Below, one piece after another: positions 29,724 to 38,443 of a stretch of 38,443 bases of DNA. A program made the translations under genes and the position numbers. Under the pieces are notes generated by a model. It was not told the DNA's origin, did not search any database, and saw nothing but the letters and a program-made list of their open reading frames with translations. Source of the stretch: Bacteroidota bacterium (GTDB taxonomy: Bacteria > Bacteroidota > Bacteroidia > Bacteroidales > VadinHA17); NCBI GenBank assembly GCA_030605195.1, contig JAUWBB010000003.1, forward strand, positions 1-38,443. The letters are read 5' to 3'. The stretch's first letter is position 1. Every line of letters starts with the position of its first letter.

Positions 29724-32570
29724 ATGAGGAAAATTTACTTTTTAATTTCCGCGATAATTGTCATTATCCTCTCTTTAAATGTTTACTATTATTTTGACAT
29801 TTATGATCAGCAGGTTGACTTTCAAAAAAGTTTCCTTTTAAAGCAAACCCAGTTATGCGAAGAGGAGATTGAAAAAATAGGATCTCAATTTGTAAGTGAT
29901 TTGAATAGAGTTTTATTTTTAGATGATATAACGCAATTCTTCGATAATGAAGAAATAATGCAAAGAGGCACAAAGAACATTGAATTATTCTATTCTAAAT
30001 ATGATAACCTGATTATGAATATCTTACTTTATGATAACAAAAAAAACGTTTTTAATTTATATAAAGACAATAATAACAATTTTATATCCGACACATATAC
30101 TACTCATGATCATAGGGAATTAGTGCCAAGGGAAAAGATTATTTTACAAAAAAATAAACATGTCTTTTTCTTACCCGTCATCAACAACAATTTCGTTACA
30201 GGAAATGTTGCCACTACGATAGATTACATTCATTTCATTAATTCTGTTTTTAAGAATTACTATCTTGAAAACACCCAATGGCAATGGTTATTAAACGATA
30301 AAGGAGAAATCGTTTTAAACAACTTTTCAGGTGGTGAATTACAAATAAACCAGTTACTTCGTATCACAGATGACCTCATTGAAGGTTTCCAGGGAACTCT
30401 CACTCATTCCGTTTTGATCAATAACAAGAATGAGAAAGTAATTTCAGCATATCACCCGGTACGGATATTAGACAGAGAATTCGGCATTGTTTTTACACTC
30501 AAAACAGAAACCATTTTACAAACTATTATTAAGAATGCCATTATCATTATTTTCTTAACCCTGATTCTTGTTTCCTCGATTATTTTCATTTTTCTTTTCT
30601 TTATTCGCAGACAAAATATTGAAGCAGAAAAGTTGCAGGAATCCGAACTGGCACTTGCTCAAATCCTTGAATCCCTGCCCATAGGAATCCTGATGCTTGG
30701 TAAGGATAGAAAAATCAGGGAAATTAACAATATGGCTATTGAAATGTTTTCTCTGGAGAAAGAAGGAGATTTGGTTGGGAAAGATATTTCAGACCGCTTT
30801 TCCTTCGGAAAGAATTTTCTTAACAAAGAATATTTTGGTTTAACTTTCAATACAAGTAAGTTTTTTTCGTATGAGAAAAACGGGAAAGAAATCGTTGTTT
30901 ATAAAAAAGAAATACTATTTAAACTCGAGGGTGAAGATATAACGCTTGAAGCATTCGTTGATGTTACTCCGCTTGAAAAGGCACGAAAACAGGAAGTTAT
31001 TGCCAATCAGGCTAAATCAGAATTCCTGGCAAAAATGAGCCATGAGATCCGCACACCTTTAAACGGCATTATTGGTATAGCTGATGCTTTTTCACGCCAG
31101 AAATTAACTGAAAAGCAACAGGAATCTGCCCAAATAATAAGACAATCAACCGATTTATTGCTATCTATTATCAACGATATCCTTGACTTTTCGAAAATTG
31201 AAGCCGGCAAGATTATGCTTGAGGAAATTCCTTTTAGCCTTAGTAAAGAAATGGATTATGACTTAAATACTTTCAACCCGGATCTTCGGGAAAAGAATCT
31301 TGATTTTATTTTACGTATCGAACCAAATGTTCCGGACAAAATTATTGGTGATCCCTTCCGTTTACGCCAGGTCCTTTCAAATTTGGTAGGCAATGCCATA
31401 AAGTTTACCGAAAAAGGTAAAATCGCGGTGATTGTTAAATTGGTCGAGGAATACTCTGGTAATCTTACCATTCAAATTGATGTTGAAGACACGGGTATTG
31501 GTATTCCGGAAAAACAATTAAAGGGAATATTTGTATCCTTTGAACAAGCTGATGGTTCAACCATAAGAAAATACGGTGGTGCCGGACTGAATACAACCAT
31601 TTCTAAACAACTCGTTGAGCTGATGGGAGGAGAAATCTGGGTTGAGTCTCCTTCAGGCATTTCAGACGACCTGGAAACTCCCGGAACCAGATTCAGCTTC
31701 ACCATAAAAGCCTTTTCAAATGAAAAGATCAAGAAATGTATCCGGAATGAAAAAATTACCAAATATCATCAAATAAAAACCCTGATCATCAATGAAAAAA
31801 CCGGGAAAAATGATCATTTGTTAGAGATCCTTCAAAATTTTGGAATTTCTTCCTATGTTACAAATTTTCAGGAGAAAATCATAGATCTGATAAAATCGAA
31901 TATTACAAACCGTACTGAAAGCTATAATGTAATTATTATAAGTGATACCCCTTCTTTCAATGGGTTTGAAGTTGCACGACAACTTCACCAACATAAATTA
32001 AGCGACAAGTTCCTTATCATGATTGTTAGTTCCAACAATCAAAAAGAGAATTTTGCAAAATGCAAAAAACTAGGAATTGATTACTATTTGATCCAACCAT
32101 ACCAATCATCTGAAATCTTTGATATCTTCCAAACCCATTTCCCAAATATCAAACTTGATGAAGACAATACACCTGAAGTTGACATAATTAAGAAAGACAT
32201 GAAGATATTGGTCGCAGAAGATAACCTGATAAATCAACAAGTGGCAAAAGCCACATTCAAAAATTTGGGTTTTGAAATTGATATGGCAAAAAACGGCAAT
32301 GATGCAATTGCTAAAATTAATGATAATAACTATGATGTTATTTTTATGGACATAATGATGCCTGAATTAGACGGTATGGAAGCCACGAAGAAATTAAGAA
32401 AACAAAACCATAACTTGCCCATTATTGCACTTACAGCAGATATCAACAAAGAGGTTCAAGACAAAATGAAAGAGATTGGTATGAATGATTACATTGCAAA
32501 GCCCATTCGTATTAATGAAATTAAAAGGGTTTTGATAAAATGGTTTTCAGAATCAATAAAATCAGACTAA
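29724..32570 (+). CDS. Hybrid sensor histidine kinase with PAS-like, HisKA, HATPase and two receiver domains
   Basis: EFLAKMSHEIRTPLNGIIG, ILDFSKIEAGK, VGNAIKFTEKGK, ILVAEDNLINQQVA...VIFMDIMMPELDGMEA. Confidence 0.93.
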   Translation: MRKIYFLISAIIVIILSLNVYYYFDIYDQQVDFQKSFLLKQTQLCEEEIEKIGSQFVSDLNRVLFLDDITQFFDNEEIMQRGTKNIELFYSKYDNLIMNILLYDNKKNVFNLYKDNNNNFISDTYTTHDHRELVPREKIILQKNKHVFFLPVINNNFVTGNVATTIDYIHFINSVFKNYYLENTQWQWLLNDKGEIVLNNFSGGELQINQLLRITDDLIEGFQGTLTHSVLINNKNEKVISAYHPVRILDREFGIVFTLKTETILQTIIKNAIIIIFLTLILVSSIIFIFLFFIRRQNIEAEKLQESELALAQILESLPIGILMLGKDRKIREINNMAIEMFSLEKEGDLVGKDISDRFSFGKNFLNKEYFGLTFNTSKFFSYEKNGKEIVVYKKEILFKLEGEDITLEAFVDVTPLEKARKQEVIANQAKSEFLAKMSHEIRTPLNGIIGIADAFSRQKLTEKQQESAQIIRQSTDLLLSIINDILDFSKIEAGKIMLEEIPFSLSKEMDYDLNTFNPDLREKNLDFILRIEPNVPDKIIGDPFRLRQVLSNLVGNAIKFTEKGKIAVIVKLVEEYSGNLTIQIDVEDTGIGIPEKQLKGIFVSFEQADGSTIRKYGGAGLNTTISKQLVELMGGEIWVESPSGISDDLETPGTRFSFTIKAFSNEKIKKCIRNEKITKYHQIKTLIINEKTGKNDHLLEILQNFGISSYVTNFQEKIIDLIKSNITNRTESYNVIIISDTPSFNGFEVARQLHQHKLSDKFLIMIVSSNNQKENFAKCKKLGIDYYLIQPYQSSEIFDIFQTHFPNIKLDEDNTPEVDIIKKDMKILVAEDNLINQQVAKATFKNLGFEIDMAKNGNDAIAKINDNNYDVIFMDIMMPELDGMEATKKLRKQNHNLPIIALTADINKEVQDKMKEIGMNDYIAKPIRINEIKRVLIKWFSESIKSD

Positions 32571-33622
32571 AATTAATTCAGATACAGGATTTTCTTGTGA
32601 AAGTAAAAAATGTACCTGTAATTGATGTTCGCTCTCCAGGAGAATTTCTGAAAGGGCATATACCCGGAGCTAATAATGTTCCGCTTTTTAATGACGACGA
32701 ACGCGCAATTGTTGGCATCAAATACAAGAACGAAAGCCGTAATTCGGCTATCAGAGCCGGGTTAGAGATAGTGGGGCCCAAATTGGTTTCATTAGTCGAA
32801 CAATCTAAAAGAATAGCAAAGCATAACAAAGTAAAAATCCATTGCTGGAGGGGTGGTCTGCGAAGTGAGAGTATGGCATGGTTACTCAATACAGCCGGTA
32901 TTAAAACGTTTATTCTAAATGGTGGATACAAAGCCTACCGGAGATATCAAAAGGAATATTACTCGAAGAAAGTGAATCCGATTATTCTTGGAGGTAAAAC
33001 AGGAAGCGGGAAAACTGCAATCCTTTATGAAATTGAAAATCTTGGAGAACAGGTGGTCGATCTGGAAGGCATTGCTAATCATAAAGGATCGGCCTTTGGA
33101 GCCCTCGGTCAGGATGCCCAACCATCAAATGAACAGTTTGAAAATAACCTTTTTGAAAAATGGATCAGTCTGGATTTTCATCGAAACATATGGCTCGAAG
33201 ACGAAAGCAAGGCAATAGGAAAAAATTTTATTCCTGATGAAATCCGGATTCAAATGAGAAATAGTCCGGTAATTGCCCTCGAAATGGGAAAACCATTAAG
33301 GATAAAACGTTTAGAAAAAGAATATGCTCGGTTTAACAAGGAAGAATTGAAAAAATCAATTTTTAAAATCTCCAAAAAGATTGGCGGATTAAATACCAGG
33401 CAATCCATTGAAGCCATAGAAAAGAGAGATTTTTCAACAGCAATCGATCTTAGCCTTACTTATTATGACAAAGCATACCAGTTTGGCCTGTCAGGAAGAG
33501 AAAAAGAGATGGTATTCAGAATTATCCTGGAAGAAGATAATCCAAAAAGAAATGCGGAAAAGGTACTGGATTTTGCAAAAGATAACGGACTTTTAAAAAC
33601 CCTTTCCCACCTTAAGCCATAA
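32540..33622 (+). CDS. mnmH: tRNA 2-selenouridine synthase
   Basis: PVIDVRSPGEFLKGHIPGANNVPLFNDDERAIVGIKYK, HCWRGGLRSESMAWLL, GGKTGSGKTAIL. Confidence 0.95.
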   Translation: MVFRINKIRLKLIQIQDFLVKVKNVPVIDVRSPGEFLKGHIPGANNVPLFNDDERAIVGIKYKNESRNSAIRAGLEIVGPKLVSLVEQSKRIAKHNKVKIHCWRGGLRSESMAWLLNTAGIKTFILNGGYKAYRRYQKEYYSKKVNPIILGGKTGSGKTAILYEIENLGEQVVDLEGIANHKGSAFGALGQDAQPSNEQFENNLFEKWISLDFHRNIWLEDESKAIGKNFIPDEIRIQMRNSPVIALEMGKPLRIKRLEKEYARFNKEELKKSIFKISKKIGGLNTRQSIEAIEKRDFSTAIDLSLTYYDKAYQFGLSGREKEMVFRIILEEDNPKRNAEKVLDFAKDNGLLKTLSHLKP

Positions 33623-33677
33623 TAAATTAATTCCATGCCTGATACCCTGGGTATTGTAAAAAGTCTCTTTTTATCAT

Positions 33678-34940
33678 TTACTGTTGCTGAACTTCCGTAG
33701 CATCAACAAGTTTGTACAATTTATCGGATCTCCGGGCAATATGGGAAACAGGAATGGAACAAACTTCCCCTTTTTTTGTTTTTGTAACGTTTTTTAAATT
33801 AATTCTGATTTCCTTAACCCTGGACTGAATGACCCCTGTGGTTGGGCCTATAATAAGAATTTCATCATTTACATTCAGGAAGCCGGTTTCTATTTTGAAT
33901 TCGGCAACTTGTATCCTGGAAAAGTAATTGGTGATTTTCCCCAGGTATATTTTTCGTTTGGTTGCCCTGGAACCATAGCGGTGGTTCCATTCGCCAAGCC
34001 TCTTCCCCAGATAATAACCACCCCAGAAACCACGGTTAAACACCATAGATAACCTTCTTTCCCACTCCTTTATTTCCTTATCATTATAGGTGCCATTTAT
34101 AATCGACCTGACCGCTTCATCATAACATTCCACAACTGTTTTTACATATTCAGGTGATCTTGCCCTGCCTTCGATCTTTAATAACTTCACTCCTGCATCC
34201 AGTATCTTATTTAAGAAACCAATGGTGTTCAGATCTTTTGGAGACATTATGTATTCATTGTTTATCTCCAATTCATTACCGGTTTCCTTTTCTTTTACTG
34301 TATAGGCCCGGCGACATATTTGTAAACATGCTCCCCGGTTTGCCGATGAGTTAGTTTCATGTAAGCTTAAATAACACTTTCCTGATATAGCCATACACAA
34401 GGCTCCATGAGCAAAAAGTTCTATTCGGATTAAATTTCCGGAAGGGCCTTTAATTTGCTCCTCCTCAATGGCTTTGGAAATGCCCGCGATTTGATCCAAT
34501 GTTAGTTCTCTTGCCAGGACAATCACTTCAGCAAACCGTGCATAAAATTTTAATGCCTCAAGATTGCTGATGTTTACCTGGGTTGAAAGATGGATTTCAA
34601 CCCCAATGGAGCCGGCATAACTCAACACAGCCTGATCTGAAGCAATAATTACCGAAATATCTTTTTCTTTTACCGTATTGATGATCTTTTTCATAGAATC
34701 AAGATCATCATCATAAAGAACCGTATTTAGGGTTAGATACGACCGGATATTATGTTCTTTACAGATCAGGGATATGTTTGTCAAATCATCCAGGGAAAAA
34801 TTACCGGATGATTTAGCCCTCATATTCAACCGGTCAACCCCAAAGTACACCGAATCAGCACCAGCCTGAATAGCTGCCATAAGCGATTCATAAGAACCTG
34901 CCGGAGCCATTATTTCTATATCAGTTCTTTGGATTTTCAC
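33678..34940 (-). CDS. Peptidase U32 family protein (TrhP/YegQ-like)
   Basis: IMAPAGSYESLMAAIQAGADSVYFGVDRLNMRA; ELFAHGALCMAISGKCYLS; SSANRGACLQICRR. Confidence 0.9.
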   Translation of the reverse strand: MKIQRTDIEIMAPAGSYESLMAAIQAGADSVYFGVDRLNMRAKSSGNFSLDDLTNISLICKEHNIRSYLTLNTVLYDDDLDSMKKIINTVKEKDISVIIASDQAVLSYAGSIGVEIHLSTQVNISNLEALKFYARFAEVIVLARELTLDQIAGISKAIEEEQIKGPSGNLIRIELFAHGALCMAISGKCYLSLHETNSSANRGACLQICRRAYTVKEKETGNELEINNEYIMSPKDLNTIGFLNKILDAGVKLLKIEGRARSPEYVKTVVECYDEAVRSIINGTYNDKEIKEWERRLSMVFNRGFWGGYYLGKRLGEWNHRYGSRATKRKIYLGKITNYFSRIQVAEFKIETGFLNVNDEILIIGPTTGVIQSRVKEIRINLKNVTKTKKGEVCSIPVSHIARRSDKLYKLVDATEVQQQ

Positions 34941-34944
34941 CTGG

Positions 34945-36096
34945 TTACTTTTTAAGTATTATCCGGATAGTGGTTCCCTTATTGATTTCCGAATATTTTA
35001 CAAAGATATTTCCTCCATGATAAATTTCAACGATGCGTTTTGTTAAAGATAATCCAAGTCCCCACCCTCTTTCCTTTGTGGTGTAGCCAGGACTAAAGAT
35101 TGTTTTGAATCTGGATTTTGGAATGCCCTTACCATTATCATTAATATCCAGGTAAATTACCTTCGTTTGATTAGTAATAGAAATCCTTATTTTACCATCG
35201 CTGCCTATTGCATCCAGAGCATTCTTACACAAATTTTCTATTACCCACTCGAATAGTACGGTATTCAATGGGATCCAAATCTTTTCGTTTTCACCGAAAT
35301 TAAACTCAAAACTGACATTTTTTGAAGATCGGTTTTTGATATATTGCACTGTATGCAAAACCTCTTTCAATAAATTCGACCGGACTAATGCAGGTTTAGA
35401 TCCGACTTTTGAGAATCTTTCAGTGATTTTCTCAAGACGGTTAACATCTTTTTCGAATTCTGAGACCAGATTTTCATCAAGGTTCTTCATTCGAAGCAAT
35501 TCAACCCAGGCAGACAGGGAAGAAGTTGGTGTTCCCAACTGATGTGCTGTTTCCTTTGAAAGACCAACCCAAACCTGGTTTTGTTCAGCTTCGCGAGTTG
35601 CACTGAATGCATAATAGGAAACGAAAATAAATAATACAATTACCCCTAGCTGGATAAAAGGGAACCAGGCCAGCTTGGTCAGAATAAATGAATCTTTATA
35701 ATAAATATAATTCTTTTCACCATTGCTCAACTCGATTTCTATGGATTCATGTACCTGATTCATTTTCTTTAACTGCCGGTGCAGATATTCCGGATTATTT
35801 TTCCTGACAGGATTCAGGTTCCTGGTGGAAATAGTATCGCCAAGGGCATCAACAAGAATTACCGGAACCGTGTTGTTATTTTCAATAACCTCAAATAAAA
35901 ATTCAAAATCGGATTCAGTTATATCCAGCTCAATCAGTTGTTTTGTGGCTTTCGCCCATAACTCGACTTTCTTTCGCTCCTCTGTTTTTAATTCCCTTAC
36001 CAGTCTCTGGGTATAGATCAACGAGGTTAAACCAATAACCGCAGCCATTACAAATAAGAAAAATTTCCACCGAATCTTTTGCGTGTAGATATTCAA
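34945..36096 (-). CDS. Sensor histidine kinase with two TM segments
   Basis: GLSKETAHQLGTPTSSLSAWVELL; ENLCKNALDAIG; GKGIPKSRFKTIFSPGYTTKERGWGLGLSLTKRIVEIYHGG. Confidence 0.93.
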   Translation of the reverse strand: MNIYTQKIRWKFFLFVMAAVIGLTSLIYTQRLVRELKTEERKKVELWAKATKQLIELDITESDFEFLFEVIENNNTVPVILVDALGDTISTRNLNPVRKNNPEYLHRQLKKMNQVHESIEIELSNGEKNYIYYKDSFILTKLAWFPFIQLGVIVLFIFVSYYAFSATREAEQNQVWVGLSKETAHQLGTPTSSLSAWVELLRMKNLDENLVSEFEKDVNRLEKITERFSKVGSKPALVRSNLLKEVLHTVQYIKNRSSKNVSFEFNFGENEKIWIPLNTVLFEWVIENLCKNALDAIGSDGKIRISITNQTKVIYLDINDNGKGIPKSRFKTIFSPGYTTKERGWGLGLSLTKRIVEIYHGGNIFVKYSEINKGTTIRIILKK

Positions 36097-36117
36097 ATTA
36101 ATCCTGTTATAATATGT

Positions 36118-36170
36118 AAAATGCCTAAGAAAGAAATGCCTAAAATGCCTAAAGTTAAAAATGGCTAAAA
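36118..36170. repeat. AATGCCTAAAATGCCTAAAG degenerate repeat
   Basis: Shares 17-nt gcctaaaatgcctaaag with reverse complement of 5594..5610. Confidence 0.6.
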
Positions 36171-38441
36171 TTATAAATTCCGTTTCTTTTTAAACCTGGT
36201 AGTATCTTCTTCTTCTTCCCACTCGATAATAAATTTCCTGGACGTTTTCTTTTTTTCAGGTTTCTTTATTTGAATAGTATCAGCTTCCTCCCACTCAAAA
36301 ACAAACTTTTGCTGCTTATCTACAAATTCCTGGAGCGATGAATCTTTTCTGAACCAGCCAAATTCTTCCTGTAGTATCTTTTTCAATTCATTCCTTTCCT
36401 CCTTGATGGTTTCCTTTATCACATTCTTTACCTGGTCCTTATCGTATGAAATATGAATGTTCTCTTTATCGCCGGCAATTGATAAATACAAACTCGTACG
36501 TCCCAGGTTATCATCCTCAATAATTCCGAATTCCTCATTCTCTTTTTTTACCTCTCTCGCCTTTCTGGCAAGCACTTCTGAAAGCAAAACCCTCACCTTA
36601 TAATTATACTTGTTACTAAAGTGGTGAACCCCTGAGAGAGAAATATTAAATGCCGTGGAATAAATATCCATTAACGGAATAGTAACCGTTTGGTCTTTTA
36701 TAAAGATTTCGTTTTCAAGTGTTGAAAAGGTAATGTGTTTCAACTCAGATAACTCAATAAACCTGGACAACCCCAACATGGGTTCAAATTCAATCAACTC
36801 CCCGTTATTTATCACGAGAGAACTTTCGGTGATTACTTTTCCCTTTTTTATTTTCAGGCCGGGGGTTATTTCGGAAGAAAAACTTATATTTCCGGCTACG
36901 ATACCTTTTACATGATTATCCATGATAAATTTCTGTCCAAAATTATTAAACGAATAAAACATATCTCTAATATTAATTTCGTTTAACTGAACCTGTGTTT
37001 TTACAGAAAAATCACCGTTGTATTTCCGGACGATAATTCCGTTACCCGAAATTTCTCCCCACATCGATTCCAAGGATAATGAATTTACAACAGCCATATG
37101 CGGTTTATATGTAAGCAGTCCTTTACAATTATTAGCAGAGAATCTCCTGAAAGTAAAATGTCCGATGTCGAAATTGAGTTTAGCCTGCAATTTATCAGGA
37201 AATTTTATTATCGATGAATTCGAATATTGTGATTTATTACCGGACTTCTTAATAAACATTTCAAAGTCAAGTTTATCCGCTTTAATCGTACCTTCAATCA
37301 AAAGAGGTTTGGTTCCCGAGATCAGGTAGGGCATGGCATTACCCAATTTTCCTTCGAGAAGCAGTTTATTTCCCGAAATATTTAAAAAGATACCATCAAG
37401 CCAAAAATGCTTTCCAAGCATCATACTTCCGTTGATACCCGAAAAATCCAATACCGCACCTTGCAGCTTAAAGCCGACATCCTTGTATAGAATGTGTCCA
37501 ACCGGATTCAATCGCTCCAGATCACAGATTGAGATCTTATTAATATTTTGGATCCTTCCTTCCAGTTTTACATTAGCCCTGATTTCACCTGTAAGGTATT
37601 GTAAGGTATCAATATCAAAGAATTCCTTTATATCCTGCATATTAATATCACCGGTTAATAACAATTCGACGATAGGATTTTTAAAATTTATAATTGTGTA
37701 TGAACCAGCCAACTCACTTCTCCCAATTAAAGTATTAAATTTGGATACTTCCAATTTGGATGATTGGGAACTATTCTTTTCACCATTTGAATAGAAACCT
37801 TCCAGTTTCAAATCAGATAACTTAATTTTTGAATCCTCTTTGGTGATAAAACCATCCTGAACTCCAAAACCAATTTCAATATGTATAGATCCACCGGGTC
37901 CATAGGATCCCGAAATAGCAGATTGAAAGCTGATTTTCCCCCTGGGATTGTATTTCTTTAATTTATCTCTTGTTCCGGCCGGAAACAAAGGAACCAAATC
38001 AGAAACATCAAGATCTTTACCACGGATCACAAGTTGCAATCGTTTATCCTTTTTTGTAAAAAATGTGCCTGTTACATCAAATTCCAAGCCGGAAATATCA
38101 AGAACCCCTTTATGAAGGTTGTGTTTATTATCTTCAACATCAAGGTTCAATTCCAGCTTAACCGGACGATTTCTAAGTGTTTGTGCGTTGCTGATTTGTA
38201 AATGTTGTACGAATATATTTCCCTGTGTTTTCAAGCTATATCGAAAAGATGCAAAATGACCCCGAATGGCAAACTTGTTTATATACCCCTTCAAATCAAC
38301 CTGGTTCGCTTTATCAATCAAGGTTAACTCAATATTTGAAAATTTGAGATTCTGTAATGCTAAAGTAAAATTTGACTGCCCGGTATCTTGTTTCGTTTTC
38401 CAAAACCGGTAATTCACCAATCCGTCCTTTGTTGTATACAA
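36171..38441 (-). CDS. AsmA-like C-terminal region protein, partial (5' end beyond right edge)
   Basis: Long beta-rich repeats, GVLDISGLEFDVTGTFF, KGIVAGNISFSSEI; no start within window. Confidence 0.75.
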   Translation of the reverse strand: MYTTKDGLVNYRFWKTKQDTGQSNFTLALQNLKFSNIELTLIDKANQVDLKGYINKFAIRGHFASFRYSLKTQGNIFVQHLQISNAQTLRNRPVKLELNLDVEDNKHNLHKGVLDISGLEFDVTGTFFTKKDKRLQLVIRGKDLDVSDLVPLFPAGTRDKLKKYNPRGKISFQSAISGSYGPGGSIHIEIGFGVQDGFITKEDSKIKLSDLKLEGFYSNGEKNSSQSSKLEVSKFNTLIGRSELAGSYTIINFKNPIVELLLTGDINMQDIKEFFDIDTLQYLTGEIRANVKLEGRIQNINKISICDLERLNPVGHILYKDVGFKLQGAVLDFSGINGSMMLGKHFWLDGIFLNISGNKLLLEGKLGNAMPYLISGTKPLLIEGTIKADKLDFEMFIKKSGNKSQYSNSSIIKFPDKLQAKLNFDIGHFTFRRFSANNCKGLLTYKPHMAVVNSLSLESMWGEISGNGIIVRKYNGDFSVKTQVQLNEINIRDMFYSFNNFGQKFIMDNHVKGIVAGNISFSSEITPGLKIKKGKVITESSLVINNGELIEFEPMLGLSRFIELSELKHITFSTLENEIFIKDQTVTIPLMDIYSTAFNISLSGVHHFSNKYNYKVRVLLSEVLARKAREVKKENEEFGIIEDDNLGRTSLYLSIAGDKENIHISYDKDQVKNVIKETIKEERNELKKILQEEFGWFRKDSSLQEFVDKQQKFVFEWEEADTIQIKKPEKKKTSRKFIIEWEEEEDTTRFKKKRNL

Positions 38442-38443
38442 TT

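Overview
The window looks like ordinary Bacteroidetes (Bacteroidales-like) chromosome with one eroded accessory island. Housekeeping content: an F1Fo ATP synthase locus (atpB-E-F-H-A-G, with atpD and atpC placed apart), bactofilin/AtpZ, fabH-plsX-rpmF-DUF177, polyprenyl synthetase, a CPA1 antiporter with a cNMP-binding domain, an AspT/YidE-type transporter, rsgA, a hybrid histidine kinase overlapping mnmH/selU, a U32 peptidase (TrhP-like), a second histidine kinase and an AsmA-like protein running off the right edge. The accessory stretch, about 18.7-24.8 kb, holds a decayed type I restriction system: a truncated hsdR, an hsdM with internal deletion and frameshift, and no hsdS. It also holds an intact metallophosphoesterase 1 nt downstream of the hsdM remnant, a frameshifted IS200/RAYT-like transposase fragment flanked by hairpins, a REPIN-like pair of opposed hairpins, an orphan operator-like palindrome cluster and copies of an 88-bp modular palindromic repeat that also occurs at 12.05 kb. 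The most noteworthy items are the small-repeat families, the phosphoesterase surviving in a dead R-M locus, a duplicated CPBP membrane protease with a pseudo-catalytic second half, and an ATP synthase c subunit with an altered glycine motif. I saw no CRISPR array, rRNA or tRNA. I did not find compelling evidence of a complete new system. All family calls come from reading motifs by eye; no search was run.
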